Shown one piece after another: positions 16,932 through 22,930 of a DNA stretch of 26,482 nucleotides. Position 1 is the stretch's first letter, and every line of letters begins with the position of its first letter. A program made the translations under genes and the position numbers. Below the pieces are notes generated by a model. It did no database searches. It was not told the origin of the DNA and saw nothing but the letters and a program-made list of their open reading frames with translations. Source of the DNA: a virus; the IMG/VR virus record IMGVR_UViG_3300022752_000332, positions 1 to 26,482 of that record. The stretch is one strand, 5' to 3'.

Positions 16932-17383
16932 TTGTTTAATGCTGTGCGTATGCGAGATCGTAGCGCCTTGCTTGCGCCACTACCATCAAAGAGATCACGC
17001 TGCTGGAACGCGTCAGTCCACTGCCTAGGCTCCAAGTTGGTTGACAGCCCCTCATGAACATACCAAGCGTAAAAGCCGCCACTGTCATTCTTGGCGTCCC
17101 AATTCCATGAGGCAGTAATATCATTGCCCCCTTGCGTAATCTTAAAACTATCCCTGCCGCTGAGATACAATTCACCAAGGTCATAAATATTACGAGGATT
17201 GCCTGCCAGTTCACCACTTTTTCTTCGCGTCGGTTCTCCAGAATACTTCCATTTATCCTCTAAAAATTGATCGCGAAAATAATCATTCACATCAAAGCGA
17301 GTCCAAGTTTCAAAGGCCTTGGCCAGTTTTTCTTCTAAAATTTTTCCATTGATAATGCTTCCGCCAACAATGACGCCGCTCAT
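16928..17383 (-). CDS. HK97 gp10-like neck/tail protein
   Basis: 151 aa using ATG 17383, which overlaps the preceding stop as ATGA. A longer frame from 17431 would overlap the upstream gene by 52 bases and is less likely. The protein shows the gp10-like pattern: a helical N-terminus (ILEEKLAKAFETWTRFDVND), then GELYLSGRDSFKITQGG, strands ending in FYAWYVHEGL, then PRQWTDAFQQ. Family members are small neck or tail-completion proteins near the head-tail joint. Its place beside the putative terminator protein agrees. The C-terminal part after PRQWTDAF looks like a helix with a basic end. Confidence 0.6.
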   Translation of the reverse strand: MSGVIVGGSIINGKILEEKLAKAFETWTRFDVNDYFRDQFLEDKWKYSGEPTRRKSGELAGNPRNIYDLGELYLSGRDSFKITQGGNDITASWNWDAKNDSGGFYAWYVHEGLSTNLEPRQWTDAFQQRDLFDGSGASKALRSRIRTALNK

Positions 17384-17790
17384 GATGCAATCAATGGTCG
17401 AAGAATTAAATCGGGAATCATAAACCGGCAACGCTCATAGGCAATATCATCGCCTGGGGAAAAGCGAGGCGTAGCATCAGGAAACCGCCTTACCATTCTG
17501 TCCATTGCCGTAGAAATGGTTTTATCGCTAGGCGTATATTGCACCAAAATTACTTCCCAAATTTGCGTTACCTTCGTCGTTCCGCCCAATGGAGACCTAG
17601 AAACAAGCTCCGGGAACTGACGCATTGTCACTTCCAGCCCCTTCACTTTCCATTCTTTTGGCACACTTTGTTGCCCCACTACGTACACCGCCGGCAACGT
17701 AGAACCATTCGGCAATGTATAAGTGCCAATTAAATTGGGCGATGCGGAAAGCAATTCCGTGACAGTCTCTCTAAGCTGCGAAATATTCAC
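17380..17790 (-). CDS. Putative tail terminator / completion protein
   Basis: 136 aa starting with GTG at 17790; no ATG lies near. The pattern LRETVTELLSASPNLIGTYT, then an Ala-Val-Tyr strand and WEVILVQYTPSDKTISTAMD, then RFPDATPRF fits the small alpha/beta tail-terminator group (lambda gpU-like), which caps the finished tail tube. The call depends mainly on gene order between tube candidate and gp10-like protein. Its only plausible Shine-Dalgarno sequence (GGGGAGG, ending 10 bases before GTG) lies within the 3' side of the terminator hairpin at 17794-17820, so its expression may be limited. Confidence 0.5.
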   Translation of the reverse strand: MNISQLRETVTELLSASPNLIGTYTLPNGSTLPAVYVVGQQSVPKEWKVKGLEVTMRQFPELVSRSPLGGTTKVTQIWEVILVQYTPSDKTISTAMDRMVRRFPDATPRFSPGDDIAYERCRFMIPDLILRPLIAS

Positions 17791-17793
17791 AAT

Positions 17794-17820
17794 AAAAAAG
17801 CCTCCCCGTAAAGAGAGGCT
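17794..17820 (-). terminator. Intrinsic terminator after the putative tail-tube gene
   Basis: On the minus strand AGCCTC (17820-17815) pairs with GAGGCT (17804-17799) around a 10-base loop, and the stem is followed directly by TTTTT (17798-17794). It lies 24 bases after the stop of the gene at 17845-18426. Such partial terminators after highly expressed structural genes lower expression of downstream genes. The T-run ends 3 bases before the GTG start of the next gene. Confidence 0.75.
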
Positions 17821-17844
17821 AGCAAACTTTCAATGGAAAGTGAA

Positions 17845-18426
17845 TCAGCTATTGGGAGCAGTCGGAATGATCGAGCCAGTCTCAGAAGCATTCTGGTGAA
17901 TGCCAATGCGACCACGGCTCATTAAATCAAACGTCACTTCAACAAGATTATCAGCAGGATAGCTCTCGTTATAGTTCATCACGCGACCAACATAGGCCAC
18001 GCGATCATAGTAATAAGTGGTGCCGCTAACGCCCAGTTGCTTGTTAATTTCCACATACACTTCAGCGTTCTTGTCATAACGCCCAGTGGCAATCACCTGG
18101 AAAGCTTCGTCAAAGCTATTCGGGACGAAAGTGGTGCCGTCAACATCCTTCTGGAAGTAAGATGTGATGGAAGCAGTGGCAGCGCTAGTGACGATCACGC
18201 TATCCGAAAAGCCGCCGCCACCCAGCAGGTAAAATTCAGTGTTGCCATCATTGAAGGCAACAGAGGCCGTAGTAGCAGCTTGCAAAGTGTAAAGCGTGGG
18301 AGCGCCGCTCACAGTGAAGGTAGCGCCGCTTTGCGTGATGACTGGACGGCCAGAAGCCGTAATAATAGAGCCAACGCGCACAATCACGTCTTGGCTCTTT
18401 ACCAGTTCAGTGGGATGGTAGAGCAT
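17845..18426 (-). CDS. Putative major tail (tube) protein
   Basis: 193 aa from ATG 18426, with GAGGA upstream. It starts MLYHPTELVKSQDVIVRVGS and is rich in small and beta-forming residues. The C-terminal half has YDKNAEVYVEINKQLGVSGT, a Tyr-rich turn, YVGRVMNYNESYPADNLVEV and FDLMSRGRIGIH, which resembles the end of siphovirus tube proteins. The strong terminator right after the gene fits a protein needed in many copies. Against this, it lies before the terminator protein and the gp10-like gene, whereas tube genes usually come after them, and two other tube-like genes exist at 4409-5771. A decoration or neck role remains possible. Confidence 0.5.
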   Translation of the reverse strand: MLYHPTELVKSQDVIVRVGSIITASGRPVITQSGATFTVSGAPTLYTLQAATTASVAFNDGNTEFYLLGGGGFSDSVIVTSAATASITSYFQKDVDGTTFVPNSFDEAFQVIATGRYDKNAEVYVEINKQLGVSGTTYYYDRVAYVGRVMNYNESYPADNLVEVTFDLMSRGRIGIHQNASETGSIIPTAPNS

Positions 18427-18460
18427 GAGAGGAAGTCCTCAGCGATGAAAGGGAAAGTGA

Positions 18461-18850
18461 TTAAGCGTTGTCCACGCTTCCTTTGCCAATTAGTCTAAAA
18501 ATTCCCCTAATTGGCGTGCCGAGGAACTGCCAATAATGAATAGCAATTTCCTCGTTAGGCAATAATTCAAAGCGACCTTCTCTTCCATTGATGGTGGCCC
18601 TAGCGGAATCGCCAGGCGTCACTCCAGACAATGCAAGAGGAGACGTGAGTCTCCCTTCCATGTACACTGCTGTTTGATCAGCCCCAAGGAGATAATCAAA
18701 CCTAGGATCGCGCTTTTGTCTTAACGATGCGTAATATGTGACGCCTGTTGCAGCCGCCACATAATTACCAGTTTCGCCATCAAGCACATAGCCTGAAGCC
18801 ACAGACCATACCAGAGTGGCATTGGCAAGTGGTTCCAGGAAGTTGCTCAT
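18461..18850 (-). CDS. Putative head closure (stopper) protein
   Basis: 129 aa from ATG 18850, overlapping the connector stop as ATGA. It contains VTYYASLRQKRDPRFDYLLG, GDSARATINGREGRFELLP and WQFLGTPIRGIFRLIGKG, an arrangement of beta strands like small head-closure proteins that follow the adaptor and seal the portal channel. No specific family motif was recognised; the call follows from its place directly after a DUF4054-type adaptor and before tail genes. Confidence 0.45.
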   Translation of the reverse strand: MSNFLEPLANATLVWSVASGYVLDGETGNYVAAATGVTYYASLRQKRDPRFDYLLGADQTAVYMEGRLTSPLALSGVTPGDSARATINGREGRFELLPNEEIAIHYWQFLGTPIRGIFRLIGKGSVDNA

Positions 18851-19158
18851 ATGACAAAGCCAACGGCAGTAGAGGGAAGAGAATTTAAAAGTCGCTTGAA
18901 CTCTTGACCATACTGAGAGGCGTCAAGCCCCTCACCATAAACCTTGCCATCAGTGGCACCAATTTGAATGCCCATTTGTGCAAGTTGTACGGCAATAATA
19001 TGGGCCGCTAAAAACTTAACGGCCCTATCAGTTTGATCCCCAAAAACATCCGCTGATGCATCATATGCCGCTTCCGCAAGGGCTCCATTCACAATCCCCG
19101 ATGGATGGGGAGAGAATTCAGGAAACCTTTCTAGAAAATTGGCATAAGTGACGGCCAT
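18847..19158 (-). CDS. Head-tail connector (DUF4054-like adaptor)
   Basis: 103 aa from ATG 19158, two bases after the preceding stop. It begins MAVTYANFLERFPEFSPHPS and has a helix with FLAAHIIAVQLAQMG; the FPEF element and the A-A-H-helix are typical of DUF4054-type adaptor proteins, which attach below the portal and link head to tail. Length and gene order (capsid, small protein, adaptor) agree with the family. Confidence 0.7.
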   Translation of the reverse strand: MAVTYANFLERFPEFSPHPSGIVNGALAEAAYDASADVFGDQTDRAVKFLAAHIIAVQLAQMGIQIGATDGKVYGEGLDASQYGQEFKRLLNSLPSTAVGFVI

Positions 19159-19160
19159 GA

Positions 19161-19547
19161 TTAAGCTTTTCCAACGCGGATGGCTTCAATGCGTTTAGCA
19201 ATGGCATTTCTCACGCGAATACGGCCTTCAATCTTTTTCCAATCAGCCAAACGATCAGCATCATGGATGAGTTCAATGGCACGAATGGCTTGAGTGAGAG
19301 GCAGCTCAGAAAGACTTTGAACAGTTTCTGGCAGATCCTCTACCAGTACTTGCTCTTTCATTTCCTCAATGGCACCAATGGCCATGAGCTTCTTCACTGC
19401 AATGTTCTCTTTCGCTTCGCTCCATTTCTCGTCAGGAATTTCCTGGTTAAGTCCTGGAACTAGCTGAATCAAGCCAGTTTTGGTGATAATGCCAAACCCT
19501 GCTTCACGCGGGGGATTTTCAAGTTCGGGACGATAAGCAATCAGCAT
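19161..19547 (-). CDS. Hypothetical protein between capsid and connector
   Basis: 128 aa from ATG 19547. It begins MLIAYRPELENPPREAGFGI, followed by a short strand region TKTGLIQLVPGLNQEI and a mostly helical, charged remainder (SEAKENIAVKKLMAIGAIEE; LTQAIRAIELIHDADRLADW). The basic C-terminus ends IEAIRVGKA. Small helical proteins directly after the capsid gene are common in phages and may be head or head-completion proteins. I do not recognise a named family. A 55-base gap before it contains no convincing terminator. Confidence 0.65.
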   Translation of the reverse strand: MLIAYRPELENPPREAGFGIITKTGLIQLVPGLNQEIPDEKWSEAKENIAVKKLMAIGAIEEMKEQVLVEDLPETVQSLSELPLTQAIRAIELIHDADRLADWKKIEGRIRVRNAIAKRIEAIRVGKA

Positions 19548-19602
19548 TGTTCAAAAGAAACAATTGCAAATAGCTTAACGTCCCTTTCTTGATTAACTAT
19601 CC

Positions 19603-20505
19603 TCAAGCATTAGCTTGAACGTAAATCACGCTCTTGGGATAGTACAGGGCCACGCCACCAACGCGAGCATGGGCGGGAACGATGAATTCCAGACCGCGCT
19701 GCTGAGGGGGGAACAGCTCCAGGGGCTGAGGGATGTGCAGTTGCACTTTCTCAGGATCACGCTTGTACACAACCATACGGTTGGTGTTTAGCACGCTGTT
19801 ATCGGCATCCAGTTGGTTGATGGGCTCAACGTTGCGGATGTAAGGATTGGTACGCAGGAAATACTCCAGCACGGTCACATCCGAAGAATCGGAGTTCCGG
19901 GTGGTGCTCACCTTGCTGTAATCTTCCCATGCCATCAGGATGGTATCGGGCTGTTCCTTCATCTTGGAACCATTGATGATGGCAGTCACGCCATAGTTCA
20001 GCAGTTCCAGCATTTCCTGGGCAGTGGCAGTGCTGAACCATTTGTCGGCAGCGACCACATCCACGGTGGAATTATTGAAGAAACCAGTCAGACCCACGGT
20101 GCTCTCACCGAAGAAAGCGAGATCTTCCACTTTTTCTTCGTAGGCACGACGCACGGCAGCAGCACGACGCTGCTCCAGGGCGATGTTGGCCATTTGGGCA
20201 GCACGCAGTTCCTGCACGGTGTAGCCGAAGCTGCCGCCGAAGGAACGGATGTTGATGCTCTTTTCGGTCTGAGTGATGTCGGCACGAGGCAGATCATCAG
20301 CAGCGTCAGCGATCAGTTTAAACTCACCAGTGGCATCCATGATGCGGTAGGTGAAGGTCTGAGCGCCAGGACCGGCTTCAGAAGTTACGGGCAGCACAGT
20401 CGGATATTTGATATCCGCATACTGCACTTCAAACACTTGGGGGCGGATGAACTCAAGCTGACGCTCAAGAAACAGACCCGCTTCATCCATACGGAATTCA
20501 GACAT
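19603..20505 (-). CDS. Major capsid protein (DUF2184-like)
   Basis: 300 aa from ATG 20505, behind AGGAGG with an 8-base spacer, one of the best ribosome binding sites in the window. The sequence contains DADITQTEK-type and NIRSFGGSFGYTVQELRAAQ elements, then RRAYEEKVEDLAFFGESTVG with LTGFFNN, and later TILMAWEDYSKVSTTRNSD and PAHARVGGVALYYPKSVIYV. These match the DUF2184 type of HK97-fold capsid protein. It follows the protease-scaffold and decoration genes, as in a standard head operon. No obvious N-terminal scaffold extension is present, which fits the separate scaffold. Codon use is visibly richer in G and C third positions than in the tail genes, consistent with high expression. Confidence 0.9.
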   Translation of the reverse strand: MSEFRMDEAGLFLERQLEFIRPQVFEVQYADIKYPTVLPVTSEAGPGAQTFTYRIMDATGEFKLIADAADDLPRADITQTEKSINIRSFGGSFGYTVQELRAAQMANIALEQRRAAAVRRAYEEKVEDLAFFGESTVGLTGFFNNSTVDVVAADKWFSTATAQEMLELLNYGVTAIINGSKMKEQPDTILMAWEDYSKVSTTRNSDSSDVTVLEYFLRTNPYIRNVEPINQLDADNSVLNTNRMVVYKRDPEKVQLHIPQPLELFPPQQRGLEFIVPAHARVGGVALYYPKSVIYVQANA

Positions 20506-20520
20506 TGGTAGGGCCTCCTA

Positions 20521-21081
20521 TCAAGAATCAGCAGAGAGGGTGAAGCTCGGACCATTCAGCTCCAGCAGGGCAATGCCGCTGCTAGTAGTGGAGGTGAGGA
20601 AACGAGCGTTGGCCAGACGGACGGTTTTGCCGGAAGCAAAAGCGTGCGAGAACTGACCAGCTTTGCCGGTGCCGCTTGCCGAATACAGCACGCGAACGAC
20701 AGACTTGGGGGTGACGGCGCCAGTCACGTAGACGGCCACAGCACCTTGGTTCACCACGTTCATAGCCTGCTGGTTCTTCACGCCAGGACGGCTGTTGGAA
20801 TCCAGAGCGGTTTCGTCCACATAGGTGAGAGCATTGATGCCCAGCACAGTGTCAGAAGTGCCAGAAATGGTAATAGCGGAGTTGGCAACAGTGCCAGCGT
20901 TGTTATAGACCACCACGTTACCGAAAGGCAGCACAGCGCCAGTTTCGTTGATCGAGGTGGAGATGGTGTTTTCGCGGATGTCAGACAGACCGCCTTCCAG
21001 ATAGGCAGTATGAGTCAGGGCATAAGCCTGCTGCACACCACCAGCGGAGGCAGTGCCCGAGGCGGAGAAAGAAACGGCCAT
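20521..21081 (-). CDS. Capsid decoration / cement-type protein
   Basis: 186 aa from ATG 21081, two bases after the preceding stop and behind AAGGAGG. It is Ala/Ser/Thr/Val-rich and beta-structured: ASAGGVQQAYALTHTAYLEG, then VVVYNNAGTVANSAITISGT, a central VDETALDSNSRPGVKNQQAM, and VVNQGAVAVYVTGAVTPKSV. The pattern (initial label-like stretch, then a barrel with NQGAVAVYV) resembles head cement and decoration proteins encoded between protease-scaffold and capsid genes. These bind the outer shell and stabilise it. Good ribosome binding site and codon use suggest many copies. Confidence 0.65.
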   Translation of the reverse strand: MAVSFSASGTASAGGVQQAYALTHTAYLEGGLSDIRENTISTSINETGAVLPFGNVVVYNNAGTVANSAITISGTSDTVLGINALTYVDETALDSNSRPGVKNQQAMNVVNQGAVAVYVTGAVTPKSVVRVLYSASGTGKAGQFSHAFASGKTVRLANARFLTSTTSSGIALLELNGPSFTLSADS

Positions 21082-21083
21082 AA

Positions 21084-21704
21084 TTACTTAGCCTCCTTGG
21101 AGATGGAAAGGGGCTTCTTCCATGCGTTTTGCAGAGTCTCCATATAGGAAGACGGTGCGCTCATGGGAGAAGCAATGGAAGCCACGGCTTTGCGCAGCTC
21201 ATCAGTGGTAGCAGAATCATCGCGGGACGATTCGGCCAGGGTGTCAAACATGGCCTGAACATAGTCATCAGACTTTTCAGACAGATCGACGCTATCGCCA
21301 CGCACGGCTTTGATGGCGTCCACCATCACCTCGCGGGCTTCTTTGCCGCTGAACTCATAAGCGGCATCCAGAACAGGCTTAGCCTTTTCAATCAGAGCAA
21401 GACGCTCTTCAATCATGGAATCAAGATTGATTTCCTTGGCGGCAGCCAGTTCAGTTTTCAGCTCTTCGACGTGCTCGGCCAGAGCATCGGCACGACCCTC
21501 AGCGGAATCGCACTTGCCCTGCATTTCCTTAGCCATGGCATCCATTTCGGACTTCATGGAATCGGCAGCGGCCTGCAGCTCGTCGTATTTTTTCTTCATG
21601 TCCTCGTAGGACATTTTGGCGTCTTCACGTTCTTTGGTGATCGCAAGAGCAACGCTCTCCGTCACTTCAAACTCGGCGCCATCGAAAACGACCTTTGCAG
21701 TCAT
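21084..21704 (-). CDS. Nested in-frame scaffold protein
   Basis: 206 aa from ATG 21704, in the same frame as the protease-scaffold gene. The start is preceded by AGGAGAC (21717-21711) with 6-7 bases to the ATG, a much better site than that of the full-length gene. The product begins MTAKVVFDGAEFEVTESVAL and continues as a coiled coil (MKKKYDELQAAADSMKSEMD and similar) with an acidic middle. This copies the logic of lambda, where scaffold Nu3 is made from an internal start in protease gene C. Scaffold subunits are needed in excess over protease, which the stronger internal site would provide. Confidence 0.7.
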   Translation of the reverse strand: MTAKVVFDGAEFEVTESVALAITKEREDAKMSYEDMKKKYDELQAAADSMKSEMDAMAKEMQGKCDSAEGRADALAEHVEELKTELAAAKEINLDSMIEERLALIEKAKPVLDAAYEFSGKEAREVMVDAIKAVRGDSVDLSEKSDDYVQAMFDTLAESSRDDSATTDELRKAVASIASPMSAPSSYMETLQNAWKKPLSISKEAK

Positions 21705-22280
21705 TAGATGGTCTCCTGTATTAGAGATTAGGGATGGATCGGCTGCATCTTGACGATCAAGATGGAGCTTCACTTGCGGGCCAGCGCGGCCCCGACGAAC
21801 AATAGCGATGTGATTGCCGATGATCTCCTTTTGGATGCCATCGTAATTTTCGCCATTTTCTGTAACGCCAGGCGTGGGATCATAATTCACCCTGTAGCCA
21901 GCGCTTACCTCACGAGCATCTCCCCGCATGATTCGTTCAATGGCGTCCTTATCAGTGATTGTCATCACTGCTTTAACGAAACCATTGTCGTAAACAATTT
22001 CAGTGCCGCTAAAGCCTACTTGGTAGTCTTTAGTGTTATCGGCATCAAGAAGAACAGGGGGATGTTCAGAAGTGATTGCCTTGCCCGCAAACGAAGCAAG
22101 ACTCTCGGGAGACGCCACTTCCGTTTCTGGACGATACTCTCGCCGCACTGAACCATCAGCATCTGTATAGAGCTGAATACCAGTGCGAGCAATCGAAGCC
22201 CACGCCCGAAGGTAACCCTCTGGCGTCATTTCGTATTTCTCGATTGGCGAGAAATCGTACCGACAAGATGTGGTGCTCAT
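21084..22280 (-). CDS. Prohead protease (DUF2213-like) fused to scaffold
   Basis: 398 aa. Residues 1 to about 170 follow the DUF2213 phage protease pattern: YLRAWASIARTGIQLYTDAD, the stretch TSEHPPVL, then GFVKAVMTITDKDAIERIMR, GDAREVSAGYRVNYDPTPGV and QKEIIGNHIAIVRRGRAGPQ. The expected roles are trimming of scaffold and head proteins during maturation. Residues 193-398 are a long charged coiled coil typical of scaffolds, ending with a basic segment. A methionine at residue 193 has its own strong ribosome binding site, giving a nested scaffold. The first ATG has no clear Shine-Dalgarno sequence; ATG at residue 18 is an alternative. Catalytic residues of this family were not assigned by eye. 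Confidence 0.85.
   Translation of the reverse strand: MSTTSCRYDFSPIEKYEMTPEGYLRAWASIARTGIQLYTDADGSVRREYRPETEVASPESLASFAGKAITSEHPPVLLDADNTKDYQVGFSGTEIVYDNGFVKAVMTITDKDAIERIMRGDAREVSAGYRVNYDPTPGVTENGENYDGIQKEIIGNHIAIVRRGRAGPQVKLHLDRQDAADPSLISNTGDHLMTAKVVFDGAEFEVTESVALAITKEREDAKMSYEDMKKKYDELQAAADSMKSEMDAMAKEMQGKCDSAEGRADALAEHVEELKTELAAAKEINLDSMIEERLALIEKAKPVLDAAYEFSGKEAREVMVDAIKAVRGDSVDLSEKSDDYVQAMFDTLAESSRDDSATTDELRKAVASIASPMSAPSSYMETLQNAWKKPLSISKEAK
21711..21717 (-). promoter_or_regulatory. Internal ribosome binding site for nested scaffold
   Basis: The minus strand reads AGGAGAC, 6 bases before an in-frame ATG at 21704. It lies at the junction between the protease domain and the coiled coil, exactly where an internal start is useful. 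Few other starts in the window have a comparable site. Confidence 0.65.
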
Positions 22281-22300
22281 GCTTATACTTTACCAAAAAT

Positions 22301-22312
22301 TTGTTATTACAA
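22301..22312. promoter_or_regulatory. Near-palindrome, candidate operator
   Basis: TTGTTATTACAA matches its reverse complement at 10 of 12 positions. It lies in the 63-base gap between the divergent HTH gene (22344) and the head operon (22280), where an operator would be expected. It also overlaps weak promoter-like hexamers on both strands. A single site of this size in AT-rich DNA could occur by chance. Confidence 0.3.
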
Positions 22313-22313
22313 T

Positions 22314-22337
22314 AAAAAAGCCTATTCAATTTAGACT
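22314..22337 (-). terminator. Probable intrinsic terminator before the head operon
   Basis: On the minus strand AGTCTA (22337-22332) pairs with TAGGCT (22324-22319), one G-T pair included, around a 7-base loop, and five further T residues follow. It would stop transcripts from the glycosyltransferase side after they have crossed the HTH gene in antisense. The T-run and flank are identical over 15 bases to the terminator at 17794-17820. Confidence 0.45.
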
Positions 22338-22343
22338 AGCTTT

Positions 22344-22625
22344 ATGATGTTTTTGGCGAAGAGCAGCGCAGATGTTCTTAAGATGCCGTATCAGCAGGCT
22401 CGCTTGCTCATCGCCCAACGAGTGAAAGAAGCCCGTTTAAACAGCGGGCTTTCCCAAAAGGATGTAGCCGAAGCTCTGCATATCAGCCAAAGTTCTTATT
22501 CACGCATTGAGCGTGGTGCTGTTCCGCCAGACTGCGTGCAAATTCGCGCTCTTAGTGGCCTCTATGGAATAAGCGTGTTGTGGCTCATGGGCTACCCATC
22601 ATTCATAGCCCATTCCAGGCACTAA
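22344..22625 (+). CDS. XRE-family HTH transcriptional regulator
   Basis: 93 aa on the plus strand, the only complete gene in that direction. Residues about 20-75 form a Cro/CI-type DNA-binding domain: RVKEARLNSGLSQKDVAEAL, then HISQSSYSRIERGAVPP, with the helix-turn-helix near 36-58, followed by LSGLYGISVLWLMG. There is no second domain, so it may act alone like Cro or as a small local regulator. The start is uncertain: ATG 22344, 22347 and 22383 are all possible and none has a clear ribosome binding site. It diverges from the head operon and its stop codon overlaps that of the gene at 22622-22930 tail to tail. It may control the head promoter, itself, or both. Confidence 0.85.
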   Translation: MMFLAKSSADVLKMPYQQARLLIAQRVKEARLNSGLSQKDVAEALHISQSSYSRIERGAVPPDCVQIRALSGLYGISVLWLMGYPSFIAHSRH

Positions 22626-22930
22626 TCCTCGTCGTCATCGCCGCGAAGATCATTGAGCTGGCTCTCAATGCCTTCCATAATATATGCCTTGGCCATTGCC
22701 TCAATTTCAAACGTAAGAAACTTAGTCGGCTCAAAATGAAGATCCGGCTTTTCATAGACGCTCATCACATAAATATGAGTTTCGTCTAGCCGGCCATTCT
22801 TAAAGCATTGCTTTTCAACCAGTTCCCACTGCGAAGTGTTGCGATGTTCGTTGGCTGAAAGAATCGCCAAAGCCTTTAACAAACCAATGCCTTCATCTTC
22901 TTCTTCGATGACACGCACGTATTCGCTCAT
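22622..22930 (-). CDS. Acidic hypothetical protein
   Basis: 102 aa from ATG 22930, overlapping the preceding stop as ATGA. It starts MSEYVRVIEEEDEGIGLLKA, continues ILSANEHRNTSQWELVEKQC and THIYVMSVYEKPDLHFEPTK, and ends with a very acidic tail (LNDLRGDDDED). The arrangement of helix, strands and helix suggests a small folded protein. No family was recognised. Its end shares four bases with the end of the HTH gene on the other strand. Confidence 0.65.
   Translation of the reverse strand: MSEYVRVIEEEDEGIGLLKALAILSANEHRNTSQWELVEKQCFKNGRLDETHIYVMSVYEKPDLHFEPTKFLTFEIEAMAKAYIMEGIESQLNDLRGDDDED

Noticed and set aside
16928-17431. Longer start (17431) for the gp10-like gene
   Set aside because: It would overlap the preceding gene by 52 bases, whereas ATG 17383 gives the ATGA overlap used throughout this operon.
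19548-19602. Possible terminator in the gap after the capsid gene
   Set aside because: The gap follows no gene end on the leftward transcript that would need it, and the only stem has a bulge, a large loop and no proper T-run.
19813-20511. 232-codon plus-strand open frame opposite the capsid gene
   Set aside because: It is antisense to a clear DUF2184-type capsid gene with a strong ribosome binding site. Its His/Gly-rich translation follows from the codon bias of the capsid gene.
20644-21147. 167-codon plus-strand open frame opposite the decoration gene
   Set aside because: Antisense to a well-supported gene with no independent signal.
21129-21707. 192-codon plus-strand open frame opposite the scaffold region
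   Set aside because: It is the reverse reading of a biased coiled-coil coding sequence; no ribosome binding site or recognisable domain.
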